Counted from the stretch's first letter, positions 1 through 10,145 are shown. The stretch: 64,000 nt of DNA from Bicyclus anynana (GCF_947172395.1 NC_069104.1:9079355-9143354), one strand, 5' to 3'. Program-made: numbers and translations. Notes: a model not told the origin generated them from the letters alone.

Positions 1-50
1 GCTTTCAAATTACTGCCTTCTGTATCCAACCCAACTACCAAAAACCCTAA
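1..50 (-). pseudogene. Scrap of Dong/R4-like retrotransposon 3' coding end
   Basis: Bases about 10-33 match, on the minus strand, the short coding stretch around IQKAV seen in the fragments at 35205-35560 and 58010-58246 (shared string ACTGCCTTCTGTATCC). It is a truncated relic cut by the window edge; the assignment rests on about 25 bases only. Confidence 0.4.
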
Positions 51-819
51 GATGCTGGTAATCATGTAAACTTAATTATTATTAAAATTTAAGGTTATTA
101 CTAAAATGCATTATCATAATGACTATAGTTCTTTGCCGATTGGAAAAACAGTGGCGTGCACGAGCTTTTTAGTTAGGGTATGCATTATAAGAACAAAATG
201 GAAAAACAGGTTCGCAATAAGTCAGTCAAGATTTCAGCTAGGTATGCAGTTTTGCATTTATGGAGTAAATACACAATGCATTTATGGAAACCAGCAACAG
301 CCGAATTCTATTATAAAATAAATTATAATAATGAATATTCCTAATAGATGCAGAAAGTCAATAACTAAAAGAAATTTTCCTCAAACCACTTTCAATAATC
401 GAATTTCTGAAATGTGTTTGGAAAATCGACAGTAAATTAGTTATCGCAAATTTTTAATACGCAGCTTCAACCTTGACCGAAATATCGGCAGCGCCGGTTA
501 TAATTATTATTGTATTGCCTCCGTTAAAAATAATCAAACAAACAAATAGCATTAGAATTTTATAAAATTCTAATAACAGAAAATATTTCGCGACGAAGCA
601 AAATCATAACACATGTATAGCAGTTTTCCAACGATATGGTAGGTCAGTGCCACATAATTATTAAAGCTTTGCTATTTTCTTTTTTAATTAATAATTAAAT
701 TACCATAAATAATGCATACCTTTTTTAATTTTCCTTATCCTCTTTTCACACATATTTGCTGTATAACACAGTTTGGAAACACTCACAAAATGTTCAAAAT
801 AGATCAAGTGATTACTGAA
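51..819. other. AT-rich stretch without a recognised gene
   Basis: No convincing coding region. Bases 149-215 carry a CAGTGGCGTGCACGAG... string that recurs at about 38607-38665, so this is probably the edge of an old dispersed repeat. The rest is short AT-rich sequence in which I see nothing. Confidence 0.5.
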
Positions 820-985
820 CTGATCGCGAGAGATGCCGCGTGCGAACCGTTTGAAATTCGAACGTGTTGTGCCGAAGTTGGAGCGCCGGGCTGGGTTTGA
901 AAATCGAAGGCCCAGACAGCTCGCGTCGCGTCGCCGCACCGGCCGCGGAGATAGCGTCGCAGAGCGAGAAGGAAAGCTGTATTGT
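820..985. other. GC- and CpG-rich island, function unknown
   Basis: A sharp rise in GC and CpG within AT-rich surroundings. Short open frames exist on both strands (a 68-codon frame on minus, 62- and 74-codon frames on plus), but none resembles a protein I recognise. It could be a conserved exon or a promoter-proximal region; on the minus strand a TCAGT initiator-like string lies just beyond it near 815-820. Not assignable from sequence alone. Confidence 0.3.
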
Positions 986-1129
986 CATGTGGAATACTCG
1001 TTTTTGCCATGTTCTATATTCAATTTAATCCTGACAGTCTTCACGGCTAGTCGTTAAAGAGATCGGCGATAAGGGGTTTACATCACCCAACACATCAAGG
1101 TTCTTGGCATTAGAAATAAGCATGACAGC

Positions 1130-1325
1130 AGTACACGAGGAAAATAGTGGCTATGGCTATTGCGGCCCCAGGGGCAAAGTAATACCAATTTAGCGTTCCG
1201 GTATGATGCTGCCTAGAAACCGTCAGAGGTATGGGTAGAATTGTACCTCTTCCAAGTAAGCACCCTCCCATCTGACTGCAAAGTCAATTAAGGTGAGATC
1301 GCAGTCAAAGGCTTACTTGTCATAT
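1130..1325 (+). repeat. Diverged SINE-B-like 3' portion
   Basis: It keeps the SINE-B order: a TTTAGCGTTCCGGTA string, TAGAAACCG, a pyrimidine-rich middle, then GGTGAGATCGCAGTCAAAGG and a TTACTTGT end. It is much more diverged than the other copies and lacks the tRNA-like head. Probably an old copy or a sister subfamily. Confidence 0.5.
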
Positions 1326-1434
1326 AATTAAAAATTAAAATAAAAGAGCTCTGTCACACATAATCCTAGGTGTTTCCAAGGTTTGGGTTTTTTAATCTTT
1401 TCCTTGTAAAAAAGGAAAAGTTTGGAAAATCCAA

Positions 1435-1944
1435 ATGTGGAGGGATATGAAGCATAGACCCATCACACTGCTGCAATGCAGGTTGGCGGGCTTACATAAT
1501 GTAATAATCGCAATTATTACCTTAATTCCTCAGTGCTTGAAGACGAAATTCTTCGAACAGTGCATGTTGCCAGTGATGACCTACGCACCCGAGACTTGGT
1601 CGCTGACTATGGGCCTTATTAGAAGGCTCAAAGTCACTCAGCGGGCGATGGAGCGCGCTATGCTTAAAGTCTCTTTGCGTGATCGAATCAGAAATGAGGA
1701 GATCCGCGGACGCACCAAAGTCACTGATATAGCTCAGCGAGTCGGAAAGCTGAAGTGGCAATGGGCAGGCCACATAGTTCGAAGAGTCTATGGACGTTGG
1801 GGTCCCAAGGTGCTGGAATGGCGATTCCGCACCGGAAAATGAAGTTTTGGTCGACCGTTGGATGCTGGCGGCTCGAGACTGTTGTGCTTGGAGGTCCATG
1901 CAAAAGACTTATGTCAAGAAGTGGACGTCTATCGGCTGATAAGG
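1435..1944 (+). pseudogene. RTE/BovB-type LINE, broken 3' end of ORF
   Basis: The frame reads through C-terminal RTE/BovB-like sequence: MTYAPETWSLT, then RAMERAMLKVSLRDRIRNEE, then KLKWQWAGHIVRR and RWGPKVLEW. This is the region downstream of the reverse transcriptase domain. After about 1840 a deletion of roughly 50 bases (compared with 18528-18715 and 32666-32910) removes the GRPP.RW.DD segment and shifts the frame. The reading then resumes in another frame with the LEVHAKDLCQEV/SIG-type end. No tail is left. Dead, 5'-truncated copy. Confidence 0.75.
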
Positions 1945-1989
1945 TAAGGCAAGGTATTACATTAAAAAATCATTATTTAAATTAATTCG

Positions 1990-2627
1990 TTTGTAGAAAG
2001 AGAATCGACGTGACCACATGGCTACAGACCCTGGAGGCCTGGACCCTTAAATAATAATTATTACAAACGTAAGTGAAACGTGTAAAATTTATGTACGTTA
2101 ATGCTAATGAAATAATAGGAGGATATAAACCTGAAAACCGCACCATTGATCAATTGATCATTTAAAATTCATTATTTTTTAATAAAATAAACTGTTTGCG
2201 CTAAATCGTAAATTTTCCCTAAAACAGGGGTAAATTTCTATAACGCGTAACACTAAATGTGGTGGACTTGACGCCCCTCGCATGGGTCAACACGTGCGTG
2301 GGACTACATGCAACATGGTATACATACATCTATGTATGACATCCCATTGTCTTCCGATTTCCACTTCCTCATACATTTAATTAATCCTAGTTGCCATTTA
2401 CCTCATGACTTCATGAGTAATTCATGATTTTATAATTTCGCATCAATTGTCTAGTATTGAATAGAAGGCGTAATGACCGAGAGCCTGCGATTGCCAGACG
2501 TACCCTATTTTTGGAAAGCTGAAAGCATATTATGCCCTTACCATAGGTAAGTAGACCGTCGTAGTTTTGGAAGATAGTAAGCAGGTTTCAAGGGTCCAGA
2601 AACTCAACTACTCAAGTATTAAGCGTA
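1990..2627. other. Stretch without a recognised feature
   Basis: AT-rich; no long frame, no tandem repeat and no match to the other repeat families in this window that I could see. Confidence 0.4.
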
Positions 2628-3130
2628 TTTTTAGGGTTCCGTAAAAAATGAAAAAACGGAACCCTTATCTCTTTGTTTTCTGACTGTGATCCTTTATTAC
2701 AGGAATGCGTGGAGGTATAAAACCGTATTTTCAGGTCTACGGTCCCATGAAGTTGTGAAATATAAAACTTGTAAGTTTACGTAAAATAACATTAAATTGA
2801 AAATTTTGAAATACCCCCGAATGTCATGAAGTTATAATTTACACTTTCGATCAACTCATGCGCTGTCACGTGAGACCTCACTGGAGTATATTTGTAGACA
2901 TACTGTTATTCTTCTCCACTTTCATCCCCCAGGACTTTTAAACAGCTTAACCGATTTTCATCAAACATGTCTAAGAACACTCGCACACGAGTCAACTTTA
3001 ATACAAAAAACTAAATTGAAATCGCTTCATCCATTCGGGAGTCGTGTCTGTGTCGTGCCACAGACACGACTGACAGACAGATAATCAGCAAAAAATTCAT
3101 AAAATATTTCGAGATTCAAGGGAATCATAA
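2628..3130. repeat. Old dispersed repeat with TTCCGTA motif
   Basis: It begins AGGGTTCCGTAAAAAATG followed by the inverted CGGAACCCTTAT, a short hairpin. Later it holds text typical of noncoding lepidopteran repeats (AACCGATTTTCATCAAACATG) and a hairpin GTCGTGTCTGTG / CACAGACACGAC near 3042-3070. Related TTCCGTA pieces occur near 33100-33230. No coding capacity; class unknown. Confidence 0.4.
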
Positions 3131-3378
3131 CTCATAGGGTAGGTAGGTAAGTTAGGTAGGTACTTTCCGTTGACCTATGAAATGTGGCAAGATTATTTAT
3201 TACTGTGTTTTTGTTAACAAAAAAGTATTTCTTCTTCTTCTTCAAGATGCATCGTTTATGGATCATAATTACAAAAAAAATATCTTAACTATACATTTGT
3301 GCTTAAATCTTAAAAAAAAAGTGTGTGAACATCGGGAAAAGCTCAGCAAAAACTACGCAATTCGATTCCTGAACTATT

Positions 3379-3379
<1 letters not shown>

Positions 3380-3410
<31 letters not shown>
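3380..3410 (+). repeat. (TAA)n microsatellite, 5' flank and probable target of the Dong/R4 element
   Basis: About ten uninterrupted TAA units sit directly against the first base of the element. A shorter TAA run flanks its 3' end (7364-7377). Dong elements are known for inserting in (TAA)n, so the run is read as target sequence. Confidence 0.85.
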
Positions 3411-3411
<1 letters not shown>

Positions 3412-3615
3412 CGCCGTGTGGCACCGGCAGATTAGAATGTTGCCACCCCTATCTTTCCCGAGGGTGTCGTAAGAGGCGACTAAGGGACATCGGAGAACCG
3501 TTTGGTATCTTTTGGTTCTCCGAAATCAAGCTAGCTGGCTTAAAAAAACAGCCTCCTCGGGGACCTGAGTGGACCCCGGGTGATGTAACCTCCACTCACC
3601 CCCCCCCTAAAAAAT
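3411..3615 (+). promoter_or_regulatory. Structured 5' UTR of the Dong/R4 element
   Basis: Several self-complementary blocks are visible: GCCG...CGGC and GTGGCA...TGCCAC in the first 45 bases, GGAGAACC...GGTTCTCC around 3490-3522, and GGGG...CCCC around 3558-3580. A block reading GGGTGTCGTAAGAGGCGACT sits at about 3462-3481. Some relatives (R2, some RTE) carry an HDV-like self-cleaving ribozyme at the 5' junction. The nested inverted repeats at the first base make that worth testing here, but I have not shown an HDV fold. Confidence 0.4.
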
Positions 3616-6600
3616 ATGATGATGGAACAACAGAGAGCGCGATTAGGGCCGCTACCTGGGGGCCGCCAGGGCGCGTCTGGGGCTGGCGCTGGACGTGGCA
3701 GCATGCGAGCCGCCAGCCAACATAGTCGACCAGCACTACCACCTGACCGGTCGACACTTCCATCATCCCCATCAGAGGGCTTGGCTTCGACAGGGTCCCC
3801 TAGGGCCCAATCTTCGGAGCCCGCCGCTGGTGGCGTACGGCGCATGAAATGGACATGCGACATGAATAAAAATGTCATGCGCGCGTACTACAGGGCTACA
3901 GGGGGAGAAACCGGACGGACTGGCTACCGAGCAGCAATGTACTGCGAGTTCTTGCTGCTTGAGCCGCACTTAACTGTCACGGAACAGAACCTAGCAGATC
4001 GAGCTCGGTTTATTCAGCGTTCTAACATCTTCAACGCGACCGAGCTCGAACGATTACGACGTGAGGCTGTTCCCGAAGTGCCAACCTCTTCTGCAGAGCA
4101 AATCGTCTCACCGGCGGCGCCTGTCCGCGAAGAGACTGAACCTATGTCCCAAGATTTGCATGCAGAGGAGGAGGACACTGAGGGAACCGTCTCCCTTGAT
4201 TTAGAGCGGATGAGAAGGATCCTAGAAGAGACGATTGCTGAAATCCGTAATGCTCCTCTAGAGAATCGTCCGCGGCTCTCCCGTATTGCGCTAAATATAG
4301 CGACGCGGGATGTCATTGAGGCTGTCAACAAAATGCTGCCCCAACATCTGGCGGGCAGCACTGGTCTGGATGATACGGCTTCTATCCTTTTCGGGGCAGC
4401 CCTAACCGTCCACCGTTTCATTGGTATCAAAACCAAGGAACCTGGACGCCCGGGGCGTTCTGTTAATAACATCAGAGCAGAACCAGCCTGGAAGAGAAGG
4501 ATAGAACGCCGTATCACCCTTGCCAGAGGCCTCATTGGCAGACTGCTATGCTTCAGGTTGGGCAATAGAAGGCCAAGGATTGTGCGCTCCGTCAGAATAG
4601 CCTTTAACGGGCTCGGGGTTAGGCTGGATCAGCCGGACATAACCCTAAAACTGACGGAGCGCATCGACGACCTGAAGCAGAAAATCGCTGCATGGGGGAA
4701 CCGCATACGACGATACTCGGAAAGAGTTGAGCGATTTCAGCAAAATCGTCTTTTCTCGAGTGATCAGAAAAGGTTCTACAACAGATTGGAGTGTCCTGCA
4801 GTCTGTTCTACCTCTCCACAGCCGAATCCGGCTGACCTTATCGCTTTTTGGCGAAACATATGGTCAAGAGAGGTAGAGCACGATGAGGGTCCTTGGATTT
4901 CGGCGATAGAGGAGACATGTGCCGCAATCAGGCCGATGAACCCAGTCGCCATCTCTACGGAGGATGTAGTTGGTGCAGTAAGGCGGGCCGCGAACTGGAA
5001 AAGTCCGGGGCCCGACGGACTGCATCACTACTGGCTGAAGGCGTTCTCGACTTGCCATGTCACCTTGGCTCGCCAATTCCAAGAGGCTCTCGAGCAAGGG
5101 ACACTCCCGAACCTTTTCACCACCGGGATCACTCATTTAGCTCCAAAGACCACCGACACCGTAGATCCCTCAAAATACCGCCCCATCACGTGTCTTACTA
5201 CCATCTATAAGACACTGACATCCGTTCTGAGCTATAAGATAACTCGTCATGTAGACGATAATAACATCATGTCTGGGGCTCAGAACGGATGTCGGGGTGG
5301 TAGTCGTGGTACCAAGGAGCTCCTTCTCATCGACTCCGTCGTGGGCCAATTGGTCAAGCGCAACCGCCGGAATTTTGCCGCAGCCTGGATTGACTATAAA
5401 AAGGCATTCGACTCGGTGCCTCATTCGTGGCTCTTGAGGGTCCTTGAGCTGTACAAAATCGATTGTACAGTTCAAGACTTCCTCCGGTCATGTATGGGGC
5501 AATGGAGCACGATCCTTTGTCTCCATGGCGAGCGGTTGGCGGCTGCCGATGACCGGATTAGGATACGCCGGGGTATCTTCCAGGGTGACTGTCTGAGTCC
5601 ACTATGGTTTTGCTTGGCCTTGAATCCTCTCAGTACATTACTAGAGGGTTCGGGAACAGGCTTTCAGTTTCGGAGAGGAGGGACAAAAGTGCCTCACCTT
5701 CTCTACATGGACGACCTCAAACTGCTAGCGCCCAATGCTACCCGACTGCAGGAATTACTGAATCTCACCACGGGATTCAGTAATTCCATCAGAATGGAGC
5801 TGGGACTAGACAAGTGTGCGGTCTTGCATGTGGAGAGGGGTCAGGTCACTCATACGGTCGGGATCAATCCTGACCTGCTTAACATCAAGACCCTTTCTGA
5901 AACTGAATCTTACCGGTATCTGGGCATGTCACAATCTATAGGGGTGCAAGAGGCGGACATGAAACAGTCAGTTTGCGAGGGTTTTTATCGACGTCTGACA
6001 AAGATCTGTAAAAGTTATTTGTCGGGCGCCAATAAGATTCGAGCTTATAACGGCTGGGTCATGCCTGTTCTCATGTACACCTTTGGCGTGCTCAGATGGA
6101 CTCAGACCGAATTAGACGTCCTGGATAGAAGGGTCCGCACGACTATGACTCTCTATCGTATGCATCACCCAAAATCGTCTGTCATGAGATTGTATGTCCC
6201 CCGAAAGTGTGGTGGTCGAGGCCTACTTAGCGCCAAGACCATGCACAATCGGGAGATATGCAGCCTCAGGACCTACTTCGAGACGAAAAGGGAGTCCCCG
6301 ATGCATACAGAAGTCATAGCATGTGATAAAGGACTCACCCCGCTATCCTTGGCCAACAGCGAATGGCAAAAACCAGTGGTACAGAGCATCTCTGACCGGG
6401 AGACCGTATGGAAGGGGAAGGAGCTGCACGGACGCTTTTTTAAGGCTCTTCATGAGCCCCATGTCAGTAAAAAAGCGTCTGTGCAGTGGCTGCGCTTCGG
6501 TGACCTCTTTGGGGAAACCGAAGGGTTTGTCTTTGCGATACAAGATCAGGTGGTAAAGACGCGGAACTACCGAAAGTACATTCTGAAGGATGGCACTCAC

Positions 6601-7191
6601 GACATCTGTCGAGCCTGTCGCCATCCCGGCGAGTCACTCAGACATGTCCTTTCGGGTTGTTCAGCTCTTGCCAACACTGAGTATCTGCACAGACACAACC
6701 AAGCAGCCAAAATCCTTCACCAAGAGCTTGCTCTGACGTACGGTCTCCTGGACCAGAGGTTGCCTTATTACAAGTACACACCGGTGCCAGTGCTTGAACG
6801 CGACGGAGTCCGGCTCTATTGGGACCGGTCCATTATCACGGACAGGACTATTCTTGCGAATAAGCCTGACATCGTGGTGTTGGACCGGGCACAGTCGAGG
6901 GTGTTTTTAGTGGACATCACAATTCCATATGACGAGAACCTTGTGAGAGCTGAGACAGAGAAAAAACGTAAATATCTAGATCTGGCTCACGAGGTTACCG
7001 CCATGTGGCATGTGGAGTCCACTGAAATCATCCCCATCGTTATATCTGCCAACGGTTTGATCCCAGTCAGCCTCGCTCACCATCTGAGGCGGCTGGGGTT
7101 CCGTGGCAGTTCGCTCGCAGGCAAGATGCAAAAAGCGGTCTTGCTGGACTCGGCTAGGATAGTCCGCCGGTTTCTCCACCTGTCGCCCTGA
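3616..7191 (+). CDS. Dong/R4-type ORF: reverse transcriptase with C-terminal restriction-like endonuclease, 1191 aa
   Basis: The single protein of the element: it should nick target DNA and copy the element RNA by target-primed reverse transcription. After a low-complexity N-terminus, residues about 75-150 (RRMKWTCDMNKNVMRAYYR onward) form a Trp- and Tyr-rich, helical region like the Myb-like DNA-binding part of related elements. Reverse transcriptase spans about 440-770: NWKSPGPDGLHHYWLKAF, motif A IDYKKAFDS with Asp593, RRGIFQGDCLSPL at 651 onward, and YMDD at 697-700. A CCHC knuckle follows (Cys998, Cys1001, His1010, Cys1015). The restriction-like endonuclease shows KPD at 1083-1085, VDITIPY with Asp1100, and KKRKY at 1116-1120. 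Length and domain order fit the R4/Dong clade. Three Met codons in tandem open the frame; a later start is possible. No stop or frameshift is present. Confidence 0.92.
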   Translation: MMMEQQRARLGPLPGGRQGASGAGAGRGSMRAASQHSRPALPPDRSTLPSSPSEGLASTGSPRAQSSEPAAGGVRRMKWTCDMNKNVMRAYYRATGGETGRTGYRAAMYCEFLLLEPHLTVTEQNLADRARFIQRSNIFNATELERLRREAVPEVPTSSAEQIVSPAAPVREETEPMSQDLHAEEEDTEGTVSLDLERMRRILEETIAEIRNAPLENRPRLSRIALNIATRDVIEAVNKMLPQHLAGSTGLDDTASILFGAALTVHRFIGIKTKEPGRPGRSVNNIRAEPAWKRRIERRITLARGLIGRLLCFRLGNRRPRIVRSVRIAFNGLGVRLDQPDITLKLTERIDDLKQKIAAWGNRIRRYSERVERFQQNRLFSSDQKRFYNRLECPAVCSTSPQPNPADLIAFWRNIWSREVEHDEGPWISAIEETCAAIRPMNPVAISTEDVVGAVRRAANWKSPGPDGLHHYWLKAFSTCHVTLARQFQEALEQGTLPNLFTTGITHLAPKTTDTVDPSKYRPITCLTTIYKTLTSVLSYKITRHVDDNNIMSGAQNGCRGGSRGTKELLLIDSVVGQLVKRNRRNFAAAWIDYKKAFDSVPHSWLLRVLELYKIDCTVQDFLRSCMGQWSTILCLHGERLAAADDRIRIRRGIFQGDCLSPLWFCLALNPLSTLLEGSGTGFQFRRGGTKVPHLLYMDDLKLLAPNATRLQELLNLTTGFSNSIRMELGLDKCAVLHVERGQVTHTVGINPDLLNIKTLSETESYRYLGMSQSIGVQEADMKQSVCEGFYRRLTKICKSYLSGANKIRAYNGWVMPVLMYTFGVLRWTQTELDVLDRRVRTTMTLYRMHHPKSSVMRLYVPRKCGGRGLLSAKTMHNREICSLRTYFETKRESPMHTEVIACDKGLTPLSLANSEWQKPVVQSISDRETVWKGKELHGRFFKALHEPHVSKKASVQWLRFGDLFGETEGFVFAIQDQVVKTRNYRKYILKDGTHDICRACRHPGESLRHVLSGCSALANTEYLHRHNQAAKILHQELALTYGLLDQRLPYYKYTPVPVLERDGVRLYWDRSIITDRTILANKPDIVVLDRAQSRVFLVDITIPYDENLVRAETEKKRKYLDLAHEVTAMWHVESTEIIPIVISANGLIPVSLAHHLRRLGFRGSSLAGKMQKAVLLDSARIVRRFLHLSP

Positions 7192-7378
7192 CCCCCGGCC
7201 GTTTGGTCTCCCTGCCGGGGTGAATCCTCCGCCCGGTGCATATATGTATTTATGTAATATATATTTAAGTTTATTTATTTTGTGTATTTAAGTAAGTTTA
7301 TTTATTTTCCCTTTGGCTTTTATATATATTTATTTTGTACCGGGCGTGAGAGTAGAATGCATGTATAATAATAATAAA

Positions 7379-8165
7379 ATCCTTTATTCAGCTAAAAAAT
7401 ACAAATTAAAAAAGAAGAAATTACAAACTAATACTAACAGAGCTTACAAACTACTTAAAGATACCTACTTAAATTACAAAGTTCCTCTGTCTGTACTTAG
7501 TATAATAATATAATAAAGAAATTCAGCTGAAAGGGGCGCTGCCTCAGCTCGATACTACAGTTGAGAGCTGTAGTGCTGATTTTCAGGCATGACCCCAGGG
7601 TGAGCTCACGGACCGATCGGACATACTTTTGCGGCGTCGCTAACAATAATTATAAAATAATAAAATTATATAAAATAATATACGATTAGTAATAATAGGT
7701 ACATATTAATCTTACATCACCAAGCTTAAAGAAAAGTTTAGGAGTATTAATAAATAATAAATAGAGGGGGGGGGGGGGGATACCAATAAAGAAAAAAAAA
7801 TGTATTGCAGAATATTGGTTTAATTTTTTTGTAGCTCTAAAAGATATACTTTAATTAATTTTTTGAAAACATATAGCGTTTTGGATAATCGAACTGGCGG
7901 TGGTAAATCATTCCAAATTTTGCAGGCTGCATAATTAAAAGTCCCCTTAAACGAGGCAGACCTATGAAATGGACATGAAATACGGGGTGCTCCTCTTGTC
8001 CTACACATATTACCCGCTCCGGCCCATTTTATTTGTGAACACAGATATAATGGTTTACCAGTGGAGATGACTTCAAATAGTAGAGTGGCTAAATGTAGTT
8101 TTCTCCGCGCCTCCATCTTCAGTATGTTAGCGTTGTTTAAAAACGGGCTAACATGGGAACGTAAC
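7379..8165 (-). pseudogene. CR1/L2-like LINE, 5'-truncated 3' end
   Basis: On the minus strand a coding stretch (8116 down to 7820, apparently extending upstream to about 8165) ends in motifs shared by C-termini of CR1/L2/Daphne-type LINEs: FEVISTGKPLYL, ISCPFHRSASFKGTFNYAA, then KIWNDLPPPVRL and a Lys-rich end. The 3' UTR follows and ends near 7379 with AATAAAGGATTTTATTATTA. Only the last ~110 codons remain. The LINE tail abuts the TAA repeat at the 3' side of the Dong element, so that run may come from this LINE's tail. A G14 run at 7766-7779 lies in its UTR. Confidence 0.65.
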
Positions 8166-8380
8166 GAACATAATATTAATCCTAAGTACGGAACCCTCAG
8201 TAAGCGATTACTACTCGCACTTGTCTGGTTTTTTTATGTGTCCTTCGGAATAATATTTTATAAAATCGAGTCTTTGGATGGAAGCTTAAACTTCTTACAG
8301 ACTTTTGGGATACAATTATCCCAAATGGGCACAAAAAGTTTTCACATCAAAATCTTGAATAGTTTTTTGTAAATTGTAAC

Positions 8381-8874
8381 CCGTATAAGTACGACAGGAA
8401 GGCAAGTCCTACACAGAAGCCGTCGCATGGTTCAACACGTGCCGCAGACAACTGCCAGACTGCTAACCGCGTCCACGAGCTGCGAAACTATCGGAGTTGC
8501 TCTGCATCCATTCTAATACCAGGTAGTAACTCGTACAAGTAACACAGGGAGGCAAGTGCTACACAGAAGCCGTCGCATGGTTCAACACGTGCCGCAGACA
8601 ACCGCCAGACTGCTATCCGCGTCCACGAGCTGCGAAACTATCGGAGTTGCTCTGCATCCATTCTAATACCAGGTAGTAACTCGTGCAAGTAACACAGGGA
8701 GGCAAGTGCTACACAGAAGGCGTCGCATGGTTCAACACGTGCCGCAGACAACCGCCAGACTGCTATCTGCGTCCACGAGCTGCGAAACTATCGGAGTTGC
8801 TCTGCATTCATTCTAATACCAGGTAGTAACTCGTGCAAGTAACACAGGGAGGCAAGTGCTACACAGAACGCGTC
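8381..8874. repeat. 150-bp tandem repeat, about 3.3 copies
   Basis: The block GGCAAGT(C/G)CTACACAGAA starts at 8401, 8551, 8701 and 8851, giving an exact 150-base period. The three full units differ by only a few substitutions and the last is cut after about 24 bases. Units are GC-richer than their surroundings. The period is a multiple of three, but no frame stays open through the array, so it is not obviously coding. No unit appears elsewhere in the window. Confidence 0.9.
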
Positions 8875-9525
8875 TAGTTTTAAGGATCCAGACTATAAAT
8901 TTTGCAAGTATTTAACATATTATATAATATATATGAACGAACGGGTAGAATATAAACATAATATTATGCTTATTAGGTACTTAAGCGGTTGAGCATAGGA
9001 CCTTTGAAACCTCACAAAGTCGCACAATAGTCCAAATATAAAATTTGCCTAATACCGTACTTACTACGTAGAAGCACAGTAGATATAATAAGGTAGAAGC
9101 GTGAGCTGACATAATATCTTCAGTTTTTTTTTTAATCACAAATCCCGACTATCACTATCTTCAATATTTTTGTATGTTTTTGAAAAAATTGCTATAATCG
9201 TTTAAAAAAAATGTGGCAACTCTATAAATTTGCCTTCTACAAAGTTTCGTAGCTCTTAGCGATATCATGCACGTTGAGTGACGCTAGGCTGTGAAACGGT
9301 TTACTGACTCACGACATCGGCGCCGAGTGCCGCCCGCTCACGTAGCGCTGGACTTCCTGATACGCACATTTTTGCATGCCTCATAACGTGAGGTATTTGA
9401 GGTTATGCTCTTTATTATGAATATTATTTAAACGGGTACATACCACGATAAAACGACGAGATAAAAACAACGGCCCGCAAAAGTCTGCGATAGCTGATCA
9501 CATTCTACAACCGGGAACTAGACAT
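8875..9525. other. Stretch without a recognised feature
   Basis: Single-copy in this window as far as I can see. It contains a GC-rich spot around 9310-9350 but no long open frame. Confidence 0.4.
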
Positions 9526-9820
9526 GACGGCCTCCGTGGCGCAGTGGTATGCGCGGTGGATTTACAAATCGAAGGTCCTGGGTTCGATCCCCGGCTGGGC
9601 AGATTGAGGAATTGGTCCAGGTCTGGCTGTTGGAAGACTTCGGCCGTGGCTAGTTACCACCGACAAAGCCGTACCGCCAAGCGATTTAGCGTTTCGGTAC
9701 GATGTCGTGTAGAAACCGGAAAGGGTTGTGGATTTTAATCACCCTTACAAGTTAATCCGCTTCCATCTTGAGATTGTAGTCCTAGTCAAGGGCTAATTTG
9801 AAAAGAATTAAAAAAAACAT
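9526..9820 (+). repeat. SINE-B, full-length copy
   Basis: A tRNA-derived head starts GACGGCCTCCGTGGCGCAGT with an A-box-like segment. GGTTCGATCCCC (B box) follows, then the family body (CTGGCTG...TTCGGCCGTGGCTAGTT, ACCGCCAAGCGATTTAGCG, GTAGAAACCGGAAAGG). It ends AGTCAAGGGCTAATTTG and a short A-rich tail. More diverged than most copies. Confidence 0.85.
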
Positions 9821-9939
9821 TGGATTGAGATGCATAACCCACACATTCTTTCCACGGACCGCCATTATATGCCCCGAGTATTTCGAGAAGCCATTGAAAT
9901 TCGAAAATACAATAATTTCAATCGGAAAAATGGTTTAAA

Positions 9940-10145
9940 ACTAGCCAGCGAGTGGAATCCGGTGGTAGAATTGTGCAAACCAAGAGTGCCTCTTTGAAAA
10001 TCCAGTTTATTACAAATTTCGCGGGATCCATGAGTTGAAAAGTAAACTGTGTTTTAATCCAGGGTACAACCTATCTCCATTCCAAATTTTAGCCAAATCC
10101 ATTCAGTAGTTTTTCCGTAAAAGAGTACCAAACATTTTGATGTTA
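9940..10145 (-). mobile_element. Helitron fragment
   Basis: In minus orientation it matches the Helitron body seen at 10351-10590: the CCATTCAGTAG block, TTCCAAATTTTAGCCAAATC, TAATCCAGGGTACAACC and a CGCGGGATCCATGAG segment. Terminal motifs are lost. Confidence 0.6.

Larger units (their letters stand above)
3411..7363 (+). mobile_element. Dong/R4-clade non-LTR retrotransposon, apparently full length
   Basis: An element of about 3.95 kb lies between TAA repeats. It has a roughly 205-base 5' UTR, a single 1191-codon ORF (3616-7191) and a 3' UTR of about 170 bases rich in TTTATT. It ends at ...GAATGCATG against TATAATAATAAT. There is no LTR and no poly(A) tail, as expected for site-specific non-LTR elements that carry a restriction-like endonuclease. 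The left end starts cleanly with TCGCCGTGTGGCACCGGCAG after the TAA run, so the copy is not obviously 5' truncated. Because the ORF is open and all expected domains are present, this may be a recent and potentially active insertion. Target-site duplications cannot be defined inside the microsatellite. Confidence 0.88.

Noticed and set aside
4014..4565. 183-codon minus-strand frame inside the Dong ORF
   Set aside because: Mirror of the real plus-strand ORF in GC-richer coding DNA; Arg/Ser-rich with no recognisable domain.
8381..8874. CRISPR array or coding repeat in the 150-bp tandem
   Set aside because: Units are directly contiguous with no distinct spacers, the organism is a eukaryote, and no frame stays open across units.
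9526..9600. tRNA gene at the SINE-B heads (and similar heads of SINE-A, -C, -D)
   Set aside because: A and B boxes are present but no complete cloverleaf is convincing, and each is joined to a repeated non-tRNA body and tail; they are SINE heads.
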